A DNA stretch of 64,000 nucleotides from JADKAV01 sp041393775 (GCA_041393775.1 JAWKJM010000006.1:62001-126000); one strand, 5' to 3'. Positions 53,062 to 62,414 are shown, counted from the stretch's first letter. Numbers and translations are program-made. Notes: generated from the letters alone by a model not told the origin.

Positions 53062-53145
53062 TCAATCCGGCACGTCGGCGAGTGCGGGCGCCGCTGCCAG
53101 CAGTCCCGCGCCGAGGCTGGCGGCCATAACCGCCACCAAGTCGGT
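53062..53145 (-). pseudogene. 5' remnant of an FG-GAP gene (signal-peptide coding region)
   Basis: Reading minus strand: LVAVMAASLGAGLLAAAP, then ALADVPD and a stop. The DNA is nearly identical to the signal-peptide part of the FG-GAP gene at 54885-56600 (LGAGLLAAAPALADVPD), but a stop follows where that gene continues TELHDG. It is a third, truncated member of this family, 3' to the two intact ones. Otherwise 52828-53175 shows no gene. Confidence 0.75.
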
Positions 53146-53175
53146 CGGCCGGCGCCGGTCGGCACCTGGCTGCTC

Positions 53176-54876
53176 CTACCGGACCCGCCAGGTGCGTGTC
53201 CAGGTCTTGGTGAAGTGGTCGGGTGCGCTGGAGGCGATCCGCACCCGGATGCGGGTCTTGCGCGGTGTGTTTCGGGTCAGCACGACGACCCGCTTCTTCG
53301 TCGCCCTCACCGTCACGGTCTTGCGCGCCTTCTTCGGCAGCACCTTCACCGTGACGCGGGCCTGCTGACCCGAACCGACGGTGATCCTGCGCACCAGTCT
53401 GGTGCGCGCCGTGGCGTTGACCTTCCGCGTCTTCGCGCGGGCCTTCGCGTTCAGCGTGGCCCTGGGGCGGCCGTACAGGACATACGCGTGGCGGCGGTCG
53501 CCGACGAGCAGATCCGCGTAGCCGTCGCGGTTGATGTCTCCGGGCCCTGCCACCGGCTTGCGTGCGCCCTTGATGCGCAGTGCCCGGTTGCCGGGGTTGC
53601 TCAGGGCGACGGTGCGTGCGGTGCCGCCGAACACCAGGTACGCTCCACCGAAGGTTCCGAGCAGCAGGTCGTCATAGCCGTCGGCGTCGACGTCCCCGGT
53701 GCCGGCGAGTTCGTCGCCTACTTGTGCGAGGCCGTCGATGCGGAACCCGCGGCTGCCCAAAGATCGCAGGTCCAGGGGCCGGCCGTCACCGCCGAACACC
53801 ACGTACACGGAACCGGCGCCATGGTCCTCGCCCCACGCACCGAGGAGCAGGTCGTCGACACCGTCGGCGTTGACGTCCCCGGCGCCGGCCACGGACACCC
53901 CGAGCTGGCCGTACCGCTGGGCGCCGTCAATGCGGAATCCCCGGTCACCGAGGTCGGCGAGGTCGACGTCGTCGGTGGGACCGCCCCACACCACGTAGAC
54001 GGATCCGGAACCGTCGACGCCGTTGTGATCTGCGGCCATGGCCCCGAGCAGCAGGTCGTCGATCCCGTCCGCGTTGACATCCACCGCCCCGGCAACCGAG
54101 TCGCCGAGCCAGTCGTTGGGTGCCGCCCCGTCGATGCGGAACCCGCGGTCGCCGAGGGCGGCGAGGTCCAGCGGGTCCGTGCTCCCACCGAACACGACGT
54201 AGGCGGATCCGGAGCGTTCGCGGTCGTTGTTCTCCGCGTCTCGCGCGCCGAGGATGATGTCGTCGTACCCGTCGCGGTTGACGTCGCCGGCCCCGGCCAC
54301 CGACCAGCCGAGGAGGTCCCCGGTGGCGGCCCCGTCGATGCGGAATCCCCGGGAGCCGAGATCGGCGAGGTCGACGTCGCCGGGGTCGGCGCCCCCGCGC
54401 ACCACGTACGCGGCACCGCTGTGGAGCCGGCTGTTGTTGGTCGCGCCTGCCACGCCGATCACCAGGTCGTCGTAGCCGTCACCGTCGATGTCCCCGGCGC
54501 CATCCACCGATGAGGTGCCCCAGTCATCCTCGGGAGACGCCGTGGTGATGCGGAATCCCCGGTCGCCCAGGGCGGCGAGGTCGACCGGTCCGGTCCCGCC
54601 GCCGAAGACCACGTTCAAGGTGCCGGACTGCGCCTTGCCGTAGTAGACGGTGGGCGCTTCGCCCACGAGCAGGTCGTCGACACCGTCACCGTTGACGTCC
54701 CCGACCCGGGTCACCTCCCTGGCAGAATCGGGAACCGTGCCATCGATCCGGATGTCGAACGCGGTACGCATGGTGATATCCGCAAGGTCGGCTTGACCCG
54801 GTGGAGCGACCAGCAGCCCGGCGGCCAGCGCAGCCCCGACCGCTGGTGCCAGTCTGCTCACGCCTCGGTTCGCCAT
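53176..54876 (-). CDS. Secreted FG-GAP (integrin-alpha-like) repeat protein
   Basis: 566 residues. Signal peptide (about 1-30, ending GQADL). About seven FG-GAP blades from residue 45 to 425, each with a calcium-loop motif such as GDVNGDGVDDLLVG and a following GDRGFRIDGAA strand: a seven-bladed propeller. The C-terminal 120 residues are Lys/Arg-rich with RITVGSGQQARVTVKVLPKK and end in FTKTWTRTWRVR. It may bind matrix or other cells; the ligand is unknown. ATG at 54876 has GGAGGGATC upstream. It follows the paralogue by 8 bases. Confidence 0.9.
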   Translation of the reverse strand: MANRGVSRLAPAVGAALAAGLLVAPPGQADLADITMRTAFDIRIDGTVPDSAREVTRVGDVNGDGVDDLLVGEAPTVYYGKAQSGTLNVVFGGGTGPVDLAALGDRGFRITTASPEDDWGTSSVDGAGDIDGDGYDDLVIGVAGATNNSRLHSGAAYVVRGGADPGDVDLADLGSRGFRIDGAATGDLLGWSVAGAGDVNRDGYDDIILGARDAENNDRERSGSAYVVFGGSTDPLDLAALGDRGFRIDGAAPNDWLGDSVAGAVDVNADGIDDLLLGAMAADHNGVDGSGSVYVVWGGPTDDVDLADLGDRGFRIDGAQRYGQLGVSVAGAGDVNADGVDDLLLGAWGEDHGAGSVYVVFGGDGRPLDLRSLGSRGFRIDGLAQVGDELAGTGDVDADGYDDLLLGTFGGAYLVFGGTARTVALSNPGNRALRIKGARKPVAGPGDINRDGYADLLVGDRRHAYVLYGRPRATLNAKARAKTRKVNATARTRLVRRITVGSGQQARVTVKVLPKKARKTVTVRATKKRVVVLTRNTPRKTRIRVRIASSAPDHFTKTWTRTWRVR

Positions 54877-54884
54877 GATCCCTC

Positions 54885-56600
54885 CTACCGGACCCGCCAT
54901 GTGCGGACCCAGGTGGTGGTCAAGTGGCCGGTGCCGTGCGAGACGATCCGCACCCGGACCCGGATCTTCTTCCGTAGCTTCTTCGGGGCCTTCTTGGTGC
55001 GCACCTCCACCCGGCGCTTGGTCTGCTTGACCTTCACCTTCTTGCCTGCCTTCTTCGGCTCCACGGTCACCGTCGTGCGGGCCGCCTGGCCCTCGCCCAC
55101 GGTGATGCGCCGGACGATCCTGGTCCGGCCGGTGCGGCGGACCTTCTTCGCCTTCTTCCGGGCCGTGACCCGCAATGTCGTCGGTGGCCCGCCGAACGTG
55201 ACGAACAGCCGCTTGGAGCGGTAGTTTATCAAGGCGATGAGGTCTGCGTGGCCGTCACCGTTCACGTCGCCGCCGGCGGCCTTCCACCCGGTCCCGTCGA
55301 GTCGGACCTTGCGGCCCCCGACTGTGGCGGGCGACGAACTGCCGAACACCATCCGGTCGTCCACACCGCGGGGCTCCGTCACGAGCAGGTCGTCGACTCC
55401 GTCGCCGTCGACATCTCCAGGCACGCCGGCCGCCAGCCCCGCCAGCGTCACCGCCCGCTCACCCGGATTCTGCAGGTCCAGCGCTCCCGTCCTCCCACCG
55501 AAGACCACGTACGAGGTGTATGCATTCCCAAAGCGTGCCTGCCACCCGAGGACCAGGTCGTCGACGCCGTCGCCGTTAACGTCCCCGGCGCCGGCCACGG
55601 ACCTGAGGTAGACGTAGGGCGCGGCGCCGTCGATGCGGAACCCGCGATCGCCCAGGTCGGCCAGGTCCACGTCGGAAGTCGGCCCACCGAGCACAATGGT
55701 GGAGTCGGAAGCGTAAGGCACGCTACTGCTCGCACTCGGCGACTTGAAGACCAGGTCGTCGAAGCCGTCGCGGTTGATGTCCCCCGCAGCGGCTTGGATG
55801 GGCAGGTACGAGTTCGAGCCGTCGGTGTTGCTGATCCGGAAACCCCGACTTCCCAGTTCCGCCAGGTCCACAGTGGTGGAGCCGGGCCCACCGAGCACCA
55901 CGTAGCGTGTCGTCGTTCCTGTGCCTTCGATGCTTATGGGGGCTCGCCAGATGCTGAGCAGGACGTCGTCGAACCCGTCGCCGTTGACATCGCCGGCCCT
56001 GTCCACCACGGTCCCGATGCGGTCGGATCCGGTGGCGCCGTCGATGCGGAACCCGCGATCCCCGAGGTCCGCCAGGTCGACCGTGTCGGTGTCCGGGCCC
56101 CCGAACACCACGTAGGCCGAGCCGGAGTACACCCGGTTGTTGTTCGCCGAGCCCGGTGCGCCGATCAGCACGTCGTCGTAGCCGTCGCCGTTGACGTCCC
56201 CGGCGGACGCAACACCGCTGCCGGTGTTGGTGTACTTGTCGGCGCCGTCGATACGGAACCCGCGGGAGCCCAGCGCCGTCACGTCGACCGGGTCGGTCCC
56301 GCCGCCGAAGACCACGTACGCCGCACCCGACCACACGCCCACGCCGTCGTCAGTGCCCGGCGTCCCCAGGACCATGTCGTCGAACCCGTCGCCGTTGACG
56401 TCCCCGGCCCCGGAGTACGTCACGGCCGGCGTCGAGTCCCAGACCGGGCCCACCGCATTGCCCACGCGGATCAGGAATCCGTCGTGCAACTCGGTATCCG
56501 GCACGTCGGCGAGTGCGGGCGCTGCTGCCAGCAGCCCCGCGCCGAGGCCGGCCGCCGCAGCCGTCGCGACCAAGGTGGTCAGGCATCGTCGGTTCGACAT
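54885..56600 (-). CDS. Secreted FG-GAP repeat protein, upstream paralogue
   Basis: 571 residues. Signal peptide (MSNRRCLTTLVATAAAAG, cleaved after about ALA), seven FG-GAP blades (GAGDVNGDGFDDMVLGTPG and others), then a Lys/Arg-rich C-terminal domain (RITVGEGQAARTTVTVEPKK) ending LTTTWVRTWRVR. ATG at 56600 has GGGAGGAGTT upstream. First gene of a two-gene unit with the next FG-GAP gene. The blades have diverged from those of the paralogue; the signal peptide is nearly identical to the remnant at 53062. Confidence 0.9.
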   Translation of the reverse strand: MSNRRCLTTLVATAAAAGLGAGLLAAAPALADVPDTELHDGFLIRVGNAVGPVWDSTPAVTYSGAGDVNGDGFDDMVLGTPGTDDGVGVWSGAAYVVFGGGTDPVDVTALGSRGFRIDGADKYTNTGSGVASAGDVNGDGYDDVLIGAPGSANNNRVYSGSAYVVFGGPDTDTVDLADLGDRGFRIDGATGSDRIGTVVDRAGDVNGDGFDDVLLSIWRAPISIEGTGTTTRYVVLGGPGSTTVDLAELGSRGFRISNTDGSNSYLPIQAAAGDINRDGFDDLVFKSPSASSSVPYASDSTIVLGGPTSDVDLADLGDRGFRIDGAAPYVYLRSVAGAGDVNGDGVDDLVLGWQARFGNAYTSYVVFGGRTGALDLQNPGERAVTLAGLAAGVPGDVDGDGVDDLLVTEPRGVDDRMVFGSSSPATVGGRKVRLDGTGWKAAGGDVNGDGHADLIALINYRSKRLFVTFGGPPTTLRVTARKKAKKVRRTGRTRIVRRITVGEGQAARTTVTVEPKKAGKKVKVKQTKRRVEVRTKKAPKKLRKKIRVRVRIVSHGTGHLTTTWVRTWRVR

Positions 56601-56789
56601 AACTCCTCCCCACAGCGCAGGAGGGGCCGCTGCCCCGTTCAGCGCCACCTCCAGGCTACGCCGGTCCGCTCCCTGCTGGGCGCCGGCAACCGGATCGTGA
56701 CCTGTGCACCATCACACCGTGACGGGCCACGACGACCTTGGTGCTTCACGGCTGCATGCCCTGGCCGGTGAGTACACCCCTGTCGGGGT

Positions 56790-56879
56790 GGTGGAGGAGT
56801 AGTCTGAAGGTGTAGCCGGCGAGGGTTGGGGTCGGCACCCGTCGAGCGGATGCCTGGCTCCTTCCCCGGGGGGTGGGTC
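56790..56879 (+). promoter_or_regulatory. Promoter and conserved structured leader of the first RCC1 gene
   Basis: TAGTCT (about 56800-56805) can serve as -10. The region from about 56808 to the ATG is closely similar to the leader at 58742. A small stem, GCCGGC (56815-56820) with GTCGGC (56831-56836), and the shared GGATGCC-GGC-CCTTCC stretch lie before a G-rich binding site. Confidence 0.55.
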
Positions 56880-58412
56880 ATGTTCATGACGAGGGCTTCG
56901 GTGGCGGTGTTGGCCGGGATCGCAGTGGCTGGCGCGACTCTGATGGCACCAGGGGTGGTCGCAGCGCCCACGCCGGGTCGCGCCGCAGCCTGGGGGAGCA
57001 ACTTCGACGGAGAACTCGGGGACCGCAGTACGAAGTCTTCGCGTGTGCCGGTGGCAGTGGGCACCTCCGGCGTTCTGGCCGGTAGGACAGTCACAGGCGT
57101 CTCTGGCGGGTTTCGGTTCTCGTGTGCGGTGGCCGACGGGCGGGCGTACTGCTGGGGCACCAACTACGCGGGACAGTTGGGCAACAACAGCACCACCACC
57201 TCAAACGTGCCAGTGGCGGTGGACACCTCCGGGGTGCTGGCCGGCCGGACAGTCAGCGCCATTGCCGCCGGCGGCAACCATTTGTGTGCGTTGGCTGATG
57301 GCAGGGCCTACTGCTGGGGCGACAACCGCGAGGGCCAGTTGGGCAACAACAGCACCACCACCTTGAACGTGCCGGTAGCAGTGGACACCTCCGGGGTGCT
57401 GGCCGGCAAGACCGTCACCGCCATCGCCGCCGGCGATCGTCACACGTGTGCGGTGGCCGACGGCCAGATGTATTGCTGGGGCAACAACTACTACGGGCAG
57501 TTGGGCAACAACAGCACCACCACCTTGAACGTGCCGGTAGCAGTGGACACCTCCGGGGTGCTGGCCGGCAAGACCGTCACCGCCATCGCCGCCGGCGATC
57601 GTCACACGTGTGCGGTGGCCGACGGCCAGATGTATTGCTGGGGCTACAACTATGCCGGTCAATTGGGTGATCGCAGCTCCACGAATTCGACTGTACCGGT
57701 GGCGGTCGATACATCCGGGGTCCTGACCGGTAAGGCGGTCACTGCCATCGCCGCAGGGTTTCTGCACACGTGTGCGGTGGCCGACGGGCGGGCATACTGC
57801 TGGGGCAGCAACGACTACGGGCAGTTGGGCAACAACAGCCCTACGGGCTCGATCGGTTCCCCTGTCGTTTCCAGGATGCCGGTCGCGGTCGGGTCCGGGG
57901 TGCTGGCCGGCAAGACGGTCACTGAGATCACCGCTGGAGGCCGGTACTCGTGCGCGGTCGCTGACGGCCAAGCGTACTGCTGGGGCCGGAACGCACGCGG
58001 GCAGTTGGGCAACAGCAGCACCAAGAAGTCGAGGGTGCCGGTCGCAGTGAACACTGCGGGGGCGCTTCACCACACGTCGGTCGTCGCGATAGCGGCAGGA
58101 CAGCACGCCCATACGTTGGCCATCGCGGTGCCCATGACTTCCGTTCCCAGCCCGCCGCCTGCGACAACCGGCATCAAGGTCGCGCTCAGGAAGCGCAAGG
58201 TGAAGACCACCTGGCAGCCACTGACTGCCGCGACCTCGTACCGCGTGCGGATCTCCAAACCGGGCGGCAAGAAGTACAAGAAGTGGCAGACCATTAGCAC
58301 CCGGGTGTTCAAAGCCAAAGTCCGGAAGGGCAAGAAGTACCGCTTCCAAGTCGCCGCCGTTGGTGTCGGCGGGCGAGGGCCGACCACCACCAAACGGTTC
58401 AAAGCCAGGTGA
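56880..58412 (+). CDS. Secreted RCC1-repeat (beta-propeller) protein
   Basis: 510 residues. Signal peptide (MFMTRASVAVLAGIAVAGAT, cleaved near VVAA). Seven or so RCC1 units of 53-54 residues (ITAG-SCAVADGQAYCWG-N--GQLG pattern), with a Cys pair per unit that may form disulfides. A fibronectin-III-like domain follows (about 415-510: KTTWQPLTAATSYRVRISKPGGKKYKK). Two neighbouring units (57336-57482 and 57498-57644) are identical in DNA, a recent duplication. The ligand is unknown. Confidence 0.9.
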   Translation: MFMTRASVAVLAGIAVAGATLMAPGVVAAPTPGRAAAWGSNFDGELGDRSTKSSRVPVAVGTSGVLAGRTVTGVSGGFRFSCAVADGRAYCWGTNYAGQLGNNSTTTSNVPVAVDTSGVLAGRTVSAIAAGGNHLCALADGRAYCWGDNREGQLGNNSTTTLNVPVAVDTSGVLAGKTVTAIAAGDRHTCAVADGQMYCWGNNYYGQLGNNSTTTLNVPVAVDTSGVLAGKTVTAIAAGDRHTCAVADGQMYCWGYNYAGQLGDRSSTNSTVPVAVDTSGVLTGKAVTAIAAGFLHTCAVADGRAYCWGSNDYGQLGNNSPTGSIGSPVVSRMPVAVGSGVLAGKTVTEITAGGRYSCAVADGQAYCWGRNARGQLGNSSTKKSRVPVAVNTAGALHHTSVVAIAAGQHAHTLAIAVPMTSVPSPPPATTGIKVALRKRKVKTTWQPLTAATSYRVRISKPGGKKYKKWQTISTRVFKAKVRKGKKYRFQVAAVGVGGRGPTTTKRFKAR

Positions 58413-58435
58413 GCCAGGCCGGGGCTGCACCCGAC

Positions 58436-58567
58436 GGATTCGCCGGAATATCTTGTCGCACAGCGCACCCCACCCCCCCCCACACGACGCACACCGTCAC
58501 CCCGTGAACACTTCGACGATGCCGGGTGAGCCGTTGAGGGTTCAGCCCTCACGCAAAGCCAGGTCAG
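58436..58567 (+). repeat. PrimPol-tail repeat, copy C
   Basis: GGATTCGCCGGAATATCTTG at 58436 as in copy B, then a C-rich centre and a diverged tail encoding STMPGEPLRVQPSRKARSEW and a stop. The peptide frame is kept although the DNA differs from copy B at many positions. A partial copy of the left motif (GCGCGGACTCGCCGGAAC) follows at 58601. Confidence 0.85.
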
Positions 58568-58728
58568 AGTGGTAGTTCCTGGGTGCCTGGACGACGCATA
58601 GCGCGGACTCGCCGGAACACTTGTGGTTGCGCGTTTCGGTACGGCGAGACCGAGGTCCGACAGCGTGGGTGAAGGCCTCCGGACAACCTGTCAGATCTCA
58701 GCGCTGTGAGGCCAGCGTGCCGGTGATC

Positions 58729-58815
58729 GGGCGTATGCTGGAGGTGTAGCCGACGAGGGGCGGGTCGGCACCCGGCGCGTGGATGCCCGGCACCTTCCCT
58801 GGTGGGGGGTGTGTC
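58729..58815 (+). promoter_or_regulatory. Promoter and conserved leader of the second RCC1 gene
   Basis: TATGCT (about 58734) as -10 at the same distance as in the first RCC1 gene. GCCGAC (58749-58754) pairs with GTCGGC (58764-58769); the stem has a compensated difference from the other leader. GGATGCCCGGCACCTTCC and a G-rich binding site follow. Nothing else is seen between the repeat and this leader. Confidence 0.55.
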
Positions 58816-60645
58816 ATGTTCATCATCAAAACCCCGGTCGCGGTGGTGGCCGGGATGGCGCTGGCCGGGGCGATTCTGATGGCGCCGGGGGTGGTTGCCG
58901 CACCCACAATAGGTCGCGCCGCGGCCTGGGGCTACAACGTCGACGGGCAACTGGGTGACAACACCACCACCAACTCGAGCGTGCCGGTTGCGGTGAACAC
59001 CGCCGGGGTGTTGGCCGGCAAGACGGTCAGCGCGATCACCGCCGGGCTCTCCCATTCGTGCGTGGTGGCCGACGGCCAGGCCTACTGCTGGGGCGACAAC
59101 ACCTTTGGGCAGTTGGGTGACAACTCCACCACCGACTCGAAGGTTCCGGTCGCGGTGAACACCGCCGGGGCCTTGGCTGGCAAGACGCTCAGCGCCATTA
59201 GCGCCGGACGCCACCACACGTGTACAGTGGCCGACGGCCAGGCCTACTGCTGGGGCTACAACGGCGGCGGAGAGTTGGGCAACAACTCCACCACTGACTC
59301 GAAGGTCCCGGTCGCGGTGAACACCGCCGGGGCACTGTCTGGCAAGACGGTCAGCACTATCTACGCTGGGGACTTCCACACGTGTGTCGTGGCCGACGGC
59401 CAGGCCTACTGCTGGGGCTACAACAACTACGGGGAGTTGGGTGACAACACCACCACCAACTCGAAGGTCCCGGTCGCGGTGAACACCGCCGGGGCTTTGG
59501 CCGGCAAGGCGGTCACCGAGATCACCGCCGGGTACTTCCACACGTGTGTCGTGGCCAGCGGCCAGGCATACTGCTGGGGCGCCAACAGTTCCGGGCAGTT
59601 GGGTGACAACACCACCACTGACTCGAAGGTCCCGGTCGCGGTGAACACCGCCGGGCCGCTCGCTGGCCGCATGGTCACCGCGATCACCGCCGGGTACTTC
59701 CACACGTGTGTCGTGGCTGAGCGTAGGGCCTCATGCTGGGGCGACAACACCTACGGGGAGTTGGGTGACAACTCCATCACCAACTCGAAAGTCCCGGTCG
59801 CAGCGAGCACCGCCGGGGTCTTGGCAAGCCGCACGGTCACCGAGATCACCGCCGGGGCGTACCACACGTGTGCGGCGGCAGACGGTAGGGCCTTCTGCTG
59901 GGGCGCCAACGGCGTCGGGCAACTGGGCAACAACGCGACCGCCAATTCATACGTGCCGATCGCGGTTGACACCACCGCACTGCTCAACGGGCAGACGGTC
60001 ACAGCGATCACCGCCGGCGGATATCATTCGGCGGTCTTGGCGGCTGCCCCACCGCAACCACCTACGGCTGTGAATGGCGCGCCGGGGAACGCACAGGTGA
60101 CAGTGGCGTGGAGCGCGCCCGCCGATGACGGCGGCTCCCCGGTCATCGACTACACGGTCACCACGATCCCCGGCGGTGCCACCTGCACCACCAGCAGCAC
60201 CTCGTGCGTGGTGCCCGGGCTGACCAACGGCACCGCCTACACGTTCACCGTCATCGCCCGCAACGCCATCGGGACCTCGACACCATCGACACCCTCGGCG
60301 CCGGTCACCCCCACGGCCCCGGTGGCGCCGATCACCCCGGCGAAGCAGAAGCAGACAGCCTCGGTGAAGGTGCCCAAGAAGATCATGTACAAGGGCAAGA
60401 CGGTACTGCTGAAGAAGGCGGTGCGGACCAACGCCGGACAGAAGGCCAAGTCCAAGATCACGGTGAAACCCAAGAAGAAGAAGTACGCCAAGGTCAAGAC
60501 CACCAAAAAGGGCAAGGTCACCATCAAGACCCTCGGCAAGAAGAAACTGAAGGTCACGCTCAAACTCACGGCACCCGCGACCAGTCAATACACCGCCTAC
60601 TCCTACACCAAGAAGTGGACGGTCACGAAGAAGAAGCGCTCCTAG
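58816..60645 (+). CDS. Secreted RCC1-repeat protein with FN3 and Lys-rich C-terminal domain
   Basis: 609 residues. Signal peptide (MFIIKTPVAVVAGMALAGAI, cleaved near VVAA). Eight RCC1 units of 53 residues (VADGQAYCWGDNTFGQLGDN), nearly regular, from about residue 35 to 415. An FN3 domain at about 420-510 (PPTAVNGAPGNAQVTVAWSAP). A Lys-rich domain at about 515-609 (VRTNAGQKAKSKITVKPKKK, ending SYTKKWTVTKKKRS). Paralogue of the preceding RCC1 gene, with a similar leader. Likely a surface adhesin or binding protein; not proven. Confidence 0.9.
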   Translation: MFIIKTPVAVVAGMALAGAILMAPGVVAAPTIGRAAAWGYNVDGQLGDNTTTNSSVPVAVNTAGVLAGKTVSAITAGLSHSCVVADGQAYCWGDNTFGQLGDNSTTDSKVPVAVNTAGALAGKTLSAISAGRHHTCTVADGQAYCWGYNGGGELGNNSTTDSKVPVAVNTAGALSGKTVSTIYAGDFHTCVVADGQAYCWGYNNYGELGDNTTTNSKVPVAVNTAGALAGKAVTEITAGYFHTCVVASGQAYCWGANSSGQLGDNTTTDSKVPVAVNTAGPLAGRMVTAITAGYFHTCVVAERRASCWGDNTYGELGDNSITNSKVPVAASTAGVLASRTVTEITAGAYHTCAAADGRAFCWGANGVGQLGNNATANSYVPIAVDTTALLNGQTVTAITAGGYHSAVLAAAPPQPPTAVNGAPGNAQVTVAWSAPADDGGSPVIDYTVTTIPGGATCTTSSTSCVVPGLTNGTAYTFTVIARNAIGTSTPSTPSAPVTPTAPVAPITPAKQKQTASVKVPKKIMYKGKTVLLKKAVRTNAGQKAKSKITVKPKKKKYAKVKTTKKGKVTIKTLGKKKLKVTLKLTAPATSQYTAYSYTKKWTVTKKKRS

Positions 60646-60651
60646 ACCCAG

Positions 60652-60675
60652 AGCGCCCGACGGGGCGCTTCCCGT
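60652..60675 (+). terminator. Intrinsic terminator after the RCC1 gene
   Basis: AGCGCCC (60652-60658) and GGGCGCT (60663-60669) form a 7-bp GC stem with a 4-base loop, 7 bases after the stop. The T-run behind it is weak (TCCCGTT). Confidence 0.6.
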
Positions 60676-60864
60676 TCGGGCAGTGCTCGGCAGTCCACAG
60701 CCTGTCGCGCCATCCATGTGGGACGCGACCGCCTACCGCGCACAGCAATAGACATCGATCAGTTCACACATGACCGCTTCACCGACACCAACTGGCAGAA
60801 GTCACGTGATCCACCACGCCCTGCCAAAGGCCCCCCATCAGTCAGCGGCCCAACAAGCTCGCCA

Positions 60865-61053
60865 GGATTCGCCGGAATATCTTGTCGCACAGCGCACCCC
60901 TATCCCCCCGTGACGGACACCGTCACCGGGTGAACACTCCGAAGATGCCGGGCGAGCCGAAACAGGTGCAGCCGAGCCGGAATACCGACCTGACCAGGGG
61001 AAGCAAACGCGGCACAAACGGTCGTGCTTGACCCACAGCGCAGATTCGTCGGA
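60865..61053 (+). repeat. PrimPol-tail repeat, copy D, with trailing half-site
   Basis: GGATTCGCCGGAATATCTTG, the inner GTGACG/CGTCAC hairpin, then PKMPGEPKQVQPSR in frame, after which the sequence (AATACCGACCTGACCAGGGG) is that of copy E rather than the gene end. A partial left motif, CAGCGCAGATTCGTCGGA, follows at 61036. It lies in a 650-bp gene-free stretch (60646-61296); beyond 61053 I see nothing. Confidence 0.88.
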
Positions 61054-61296
61054 CACCGCCAACGGACAGAGTCCACACTCTTCGAGCGCAGATCTGCCTT
61101 GTAGCGGGCGGAAGAGTATCCGACCCAAGTCCATGGGTGACTAAGGTGGCCAGGACCAGGCAAGTAGCCACCCGACGGAGGTCGTGACAGGCAGCGCCGA
61201 TGGGTCCAAGTGCGGCGTGGACCAACGCCGTTCGCGGCGGTTGGGTTGGCGAAGCATGGCCTGACCGGGGACTGCGGCGGTGAGGTACTCGCTGAG

Positions 61297-61650
61297 TCAG
61301 CCCACCGACGGTGTCTGGATCGGGGGGTAGGTCGGGAACGGGATCGTCCCGATCCAGCGCTTCCTGAACGTCACGACCGCGTCCCCCTTCTCGCAGCGGA
61401 CCCTTTCGATCTGCTTGCTGTTCGTCACCGGGTAGTACCCGCACCCGAAGCCCCTTGAGCGCCCCGTGCGCTTCCAACCCTTGGCCACCTTGCGTGCCTT
61501 CGCGCAACTGACATTCTCAGCCTTCAGACTCATGATCTTCTGCTTGCCGATCCCCGCACAGGACTTGGGTGCGGCCAAGGCAGTCGCGGGAACGACGGCG
61601 CCCCCAGCGATCAGACCGGCAGCGAACAACGCGCCCAGCATTGGTTTCAT
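61297..61650 (-). CDS. Small secreted Cys-containing protein, unknown function
   Basis: 117 residues. Signal peptide MKPMLGALFAAGLIAGGAVV, cleaved near ALAA. The mature part has four Cys (SCAGIG, VSCAKARKVAKGWKRTG, FGCGYYP, VRCEKGDAVVTFRKRW), enough for two disulfides, and is basic. The SCAKARKVAKGW segment resembles small secreted actinobacterial proteins with a conserved Cys-Ala-x-Ala motif, but I do not recognise the family. ATG at 61650 fits the signal peptide. Confidence 0.72.
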   Translation of the reverse strand: MKPMLGALFAAGLIAGGAVVPATALAAPKSCAGIGKQKIMSLKAENVSCAKARKVAKGWKRTGRSRGFGCGYYPVTNSKQIERVRCEKGDAVVTFRKRWIGTIPFPTYPPIQTPSVG

Positions 61651-61743
61651 TGCCCAAGCATGAGTGCGTTGCGCGGAAGCTGTCAACCGGGTTCGACGGT
61701 CCGACAGGGGTGCAGTCGGGCCGTTTCCTGCCGTCGGATCGGG

Positions 61744-62292
61744 CTAGGCGTGATGGGTGCCGTCCAGGATCCCGCACTGTGGAGTGGTCACGGGAAGTCG
61801 GTACTTGTACCGCTTGGCAGATCTCTTAGAACGAGGGTATTTGAGTTTCACCTCGGCCTCCCACGCGGCGGTCGAACTGAACGACTGACCCAACCCAGGT
61901 GCGGTCAAAAACATCGACGCCACCCGATTGGCCTTGAACGACTTCTTCACGGGCTCCGACCAGTTGCTCCACCATTGGGGTTGGCCCTCTGTCCCCGCAG
62001 CAACCAGTCGGTACTTGAAGTGGAAACCCTTGATCCGGTCGCCCCGAGACCACATCTTGATCGTCGCCTGAGTGATCTTGAAGTCCGTGGTGTCGCCCAC
62101 GCACCGATGTTTGTAGACAATGCTCCCGTCGTTGTTGGCGGGCTTGTTCATGCCCGCGCCATGAGTGGACGAACTCGGTGGTCCAGCTGCTGCGACGTGA
62201 CCCGGGGCGACAATCCCGGTGCCCGACACGCACGCTGCCACTCCGACAGTGACGACCCTTCCGCGCAGCCCGAGGCTAAGTCTCTGGTCCAT
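61744..62292 (-). CDS. Secreted protein of unknown function
   Basis: 182 residues. N-terminal signal region (MDQRLSLGLRGRVVTVGVAACVSG, cleavage near VAAA). The mature part has two Cys (HRCVGD and PQCGILDG), a WSNWSEPVKKSFKANRV segment and a basic KLKYPRSKRSAKRYKYRLP end, suggesting a beta-sheet secreted domain. It is co-directional with the gene at 61297 and lies in the same repeat-bounded unit. No family recognised. Confidence 0.68.
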   Translation of the reverse strand: MDQRLSLGLRGRVVTVGVAACVSGTGIVAPGHVAAAGPPSSSTHGAGMNKPANNDGSIVYKHRCVGDTTDFKITQATIKMWSRGDRIKGFHFKYRLVAAGTEGQPQWWSNWSEPVKKSFKANRVASMFLTAPGLGQSFSSTAAWEAEVKLKYPRSKRSAKRYKYRLPVTTPQCGILDGTHHA

Positions 62293-62414
62293 GGTCTACC
62301 ACCATTCTGCCGAGATGGCCTTCGCCACCCGGCATTGACGAATTCGACTAGGCTACCCCGGGCACCCAGCGCATTTCCACCTTGTGCATGATGTGGTCAC
62401 TTCTGGTCCCACTG

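Noticed and set aside
52884..53165. 93-codon minus-strand frame
   Set aside because: It covers the FG-GAP remnant in a different frame and has no coding signs.
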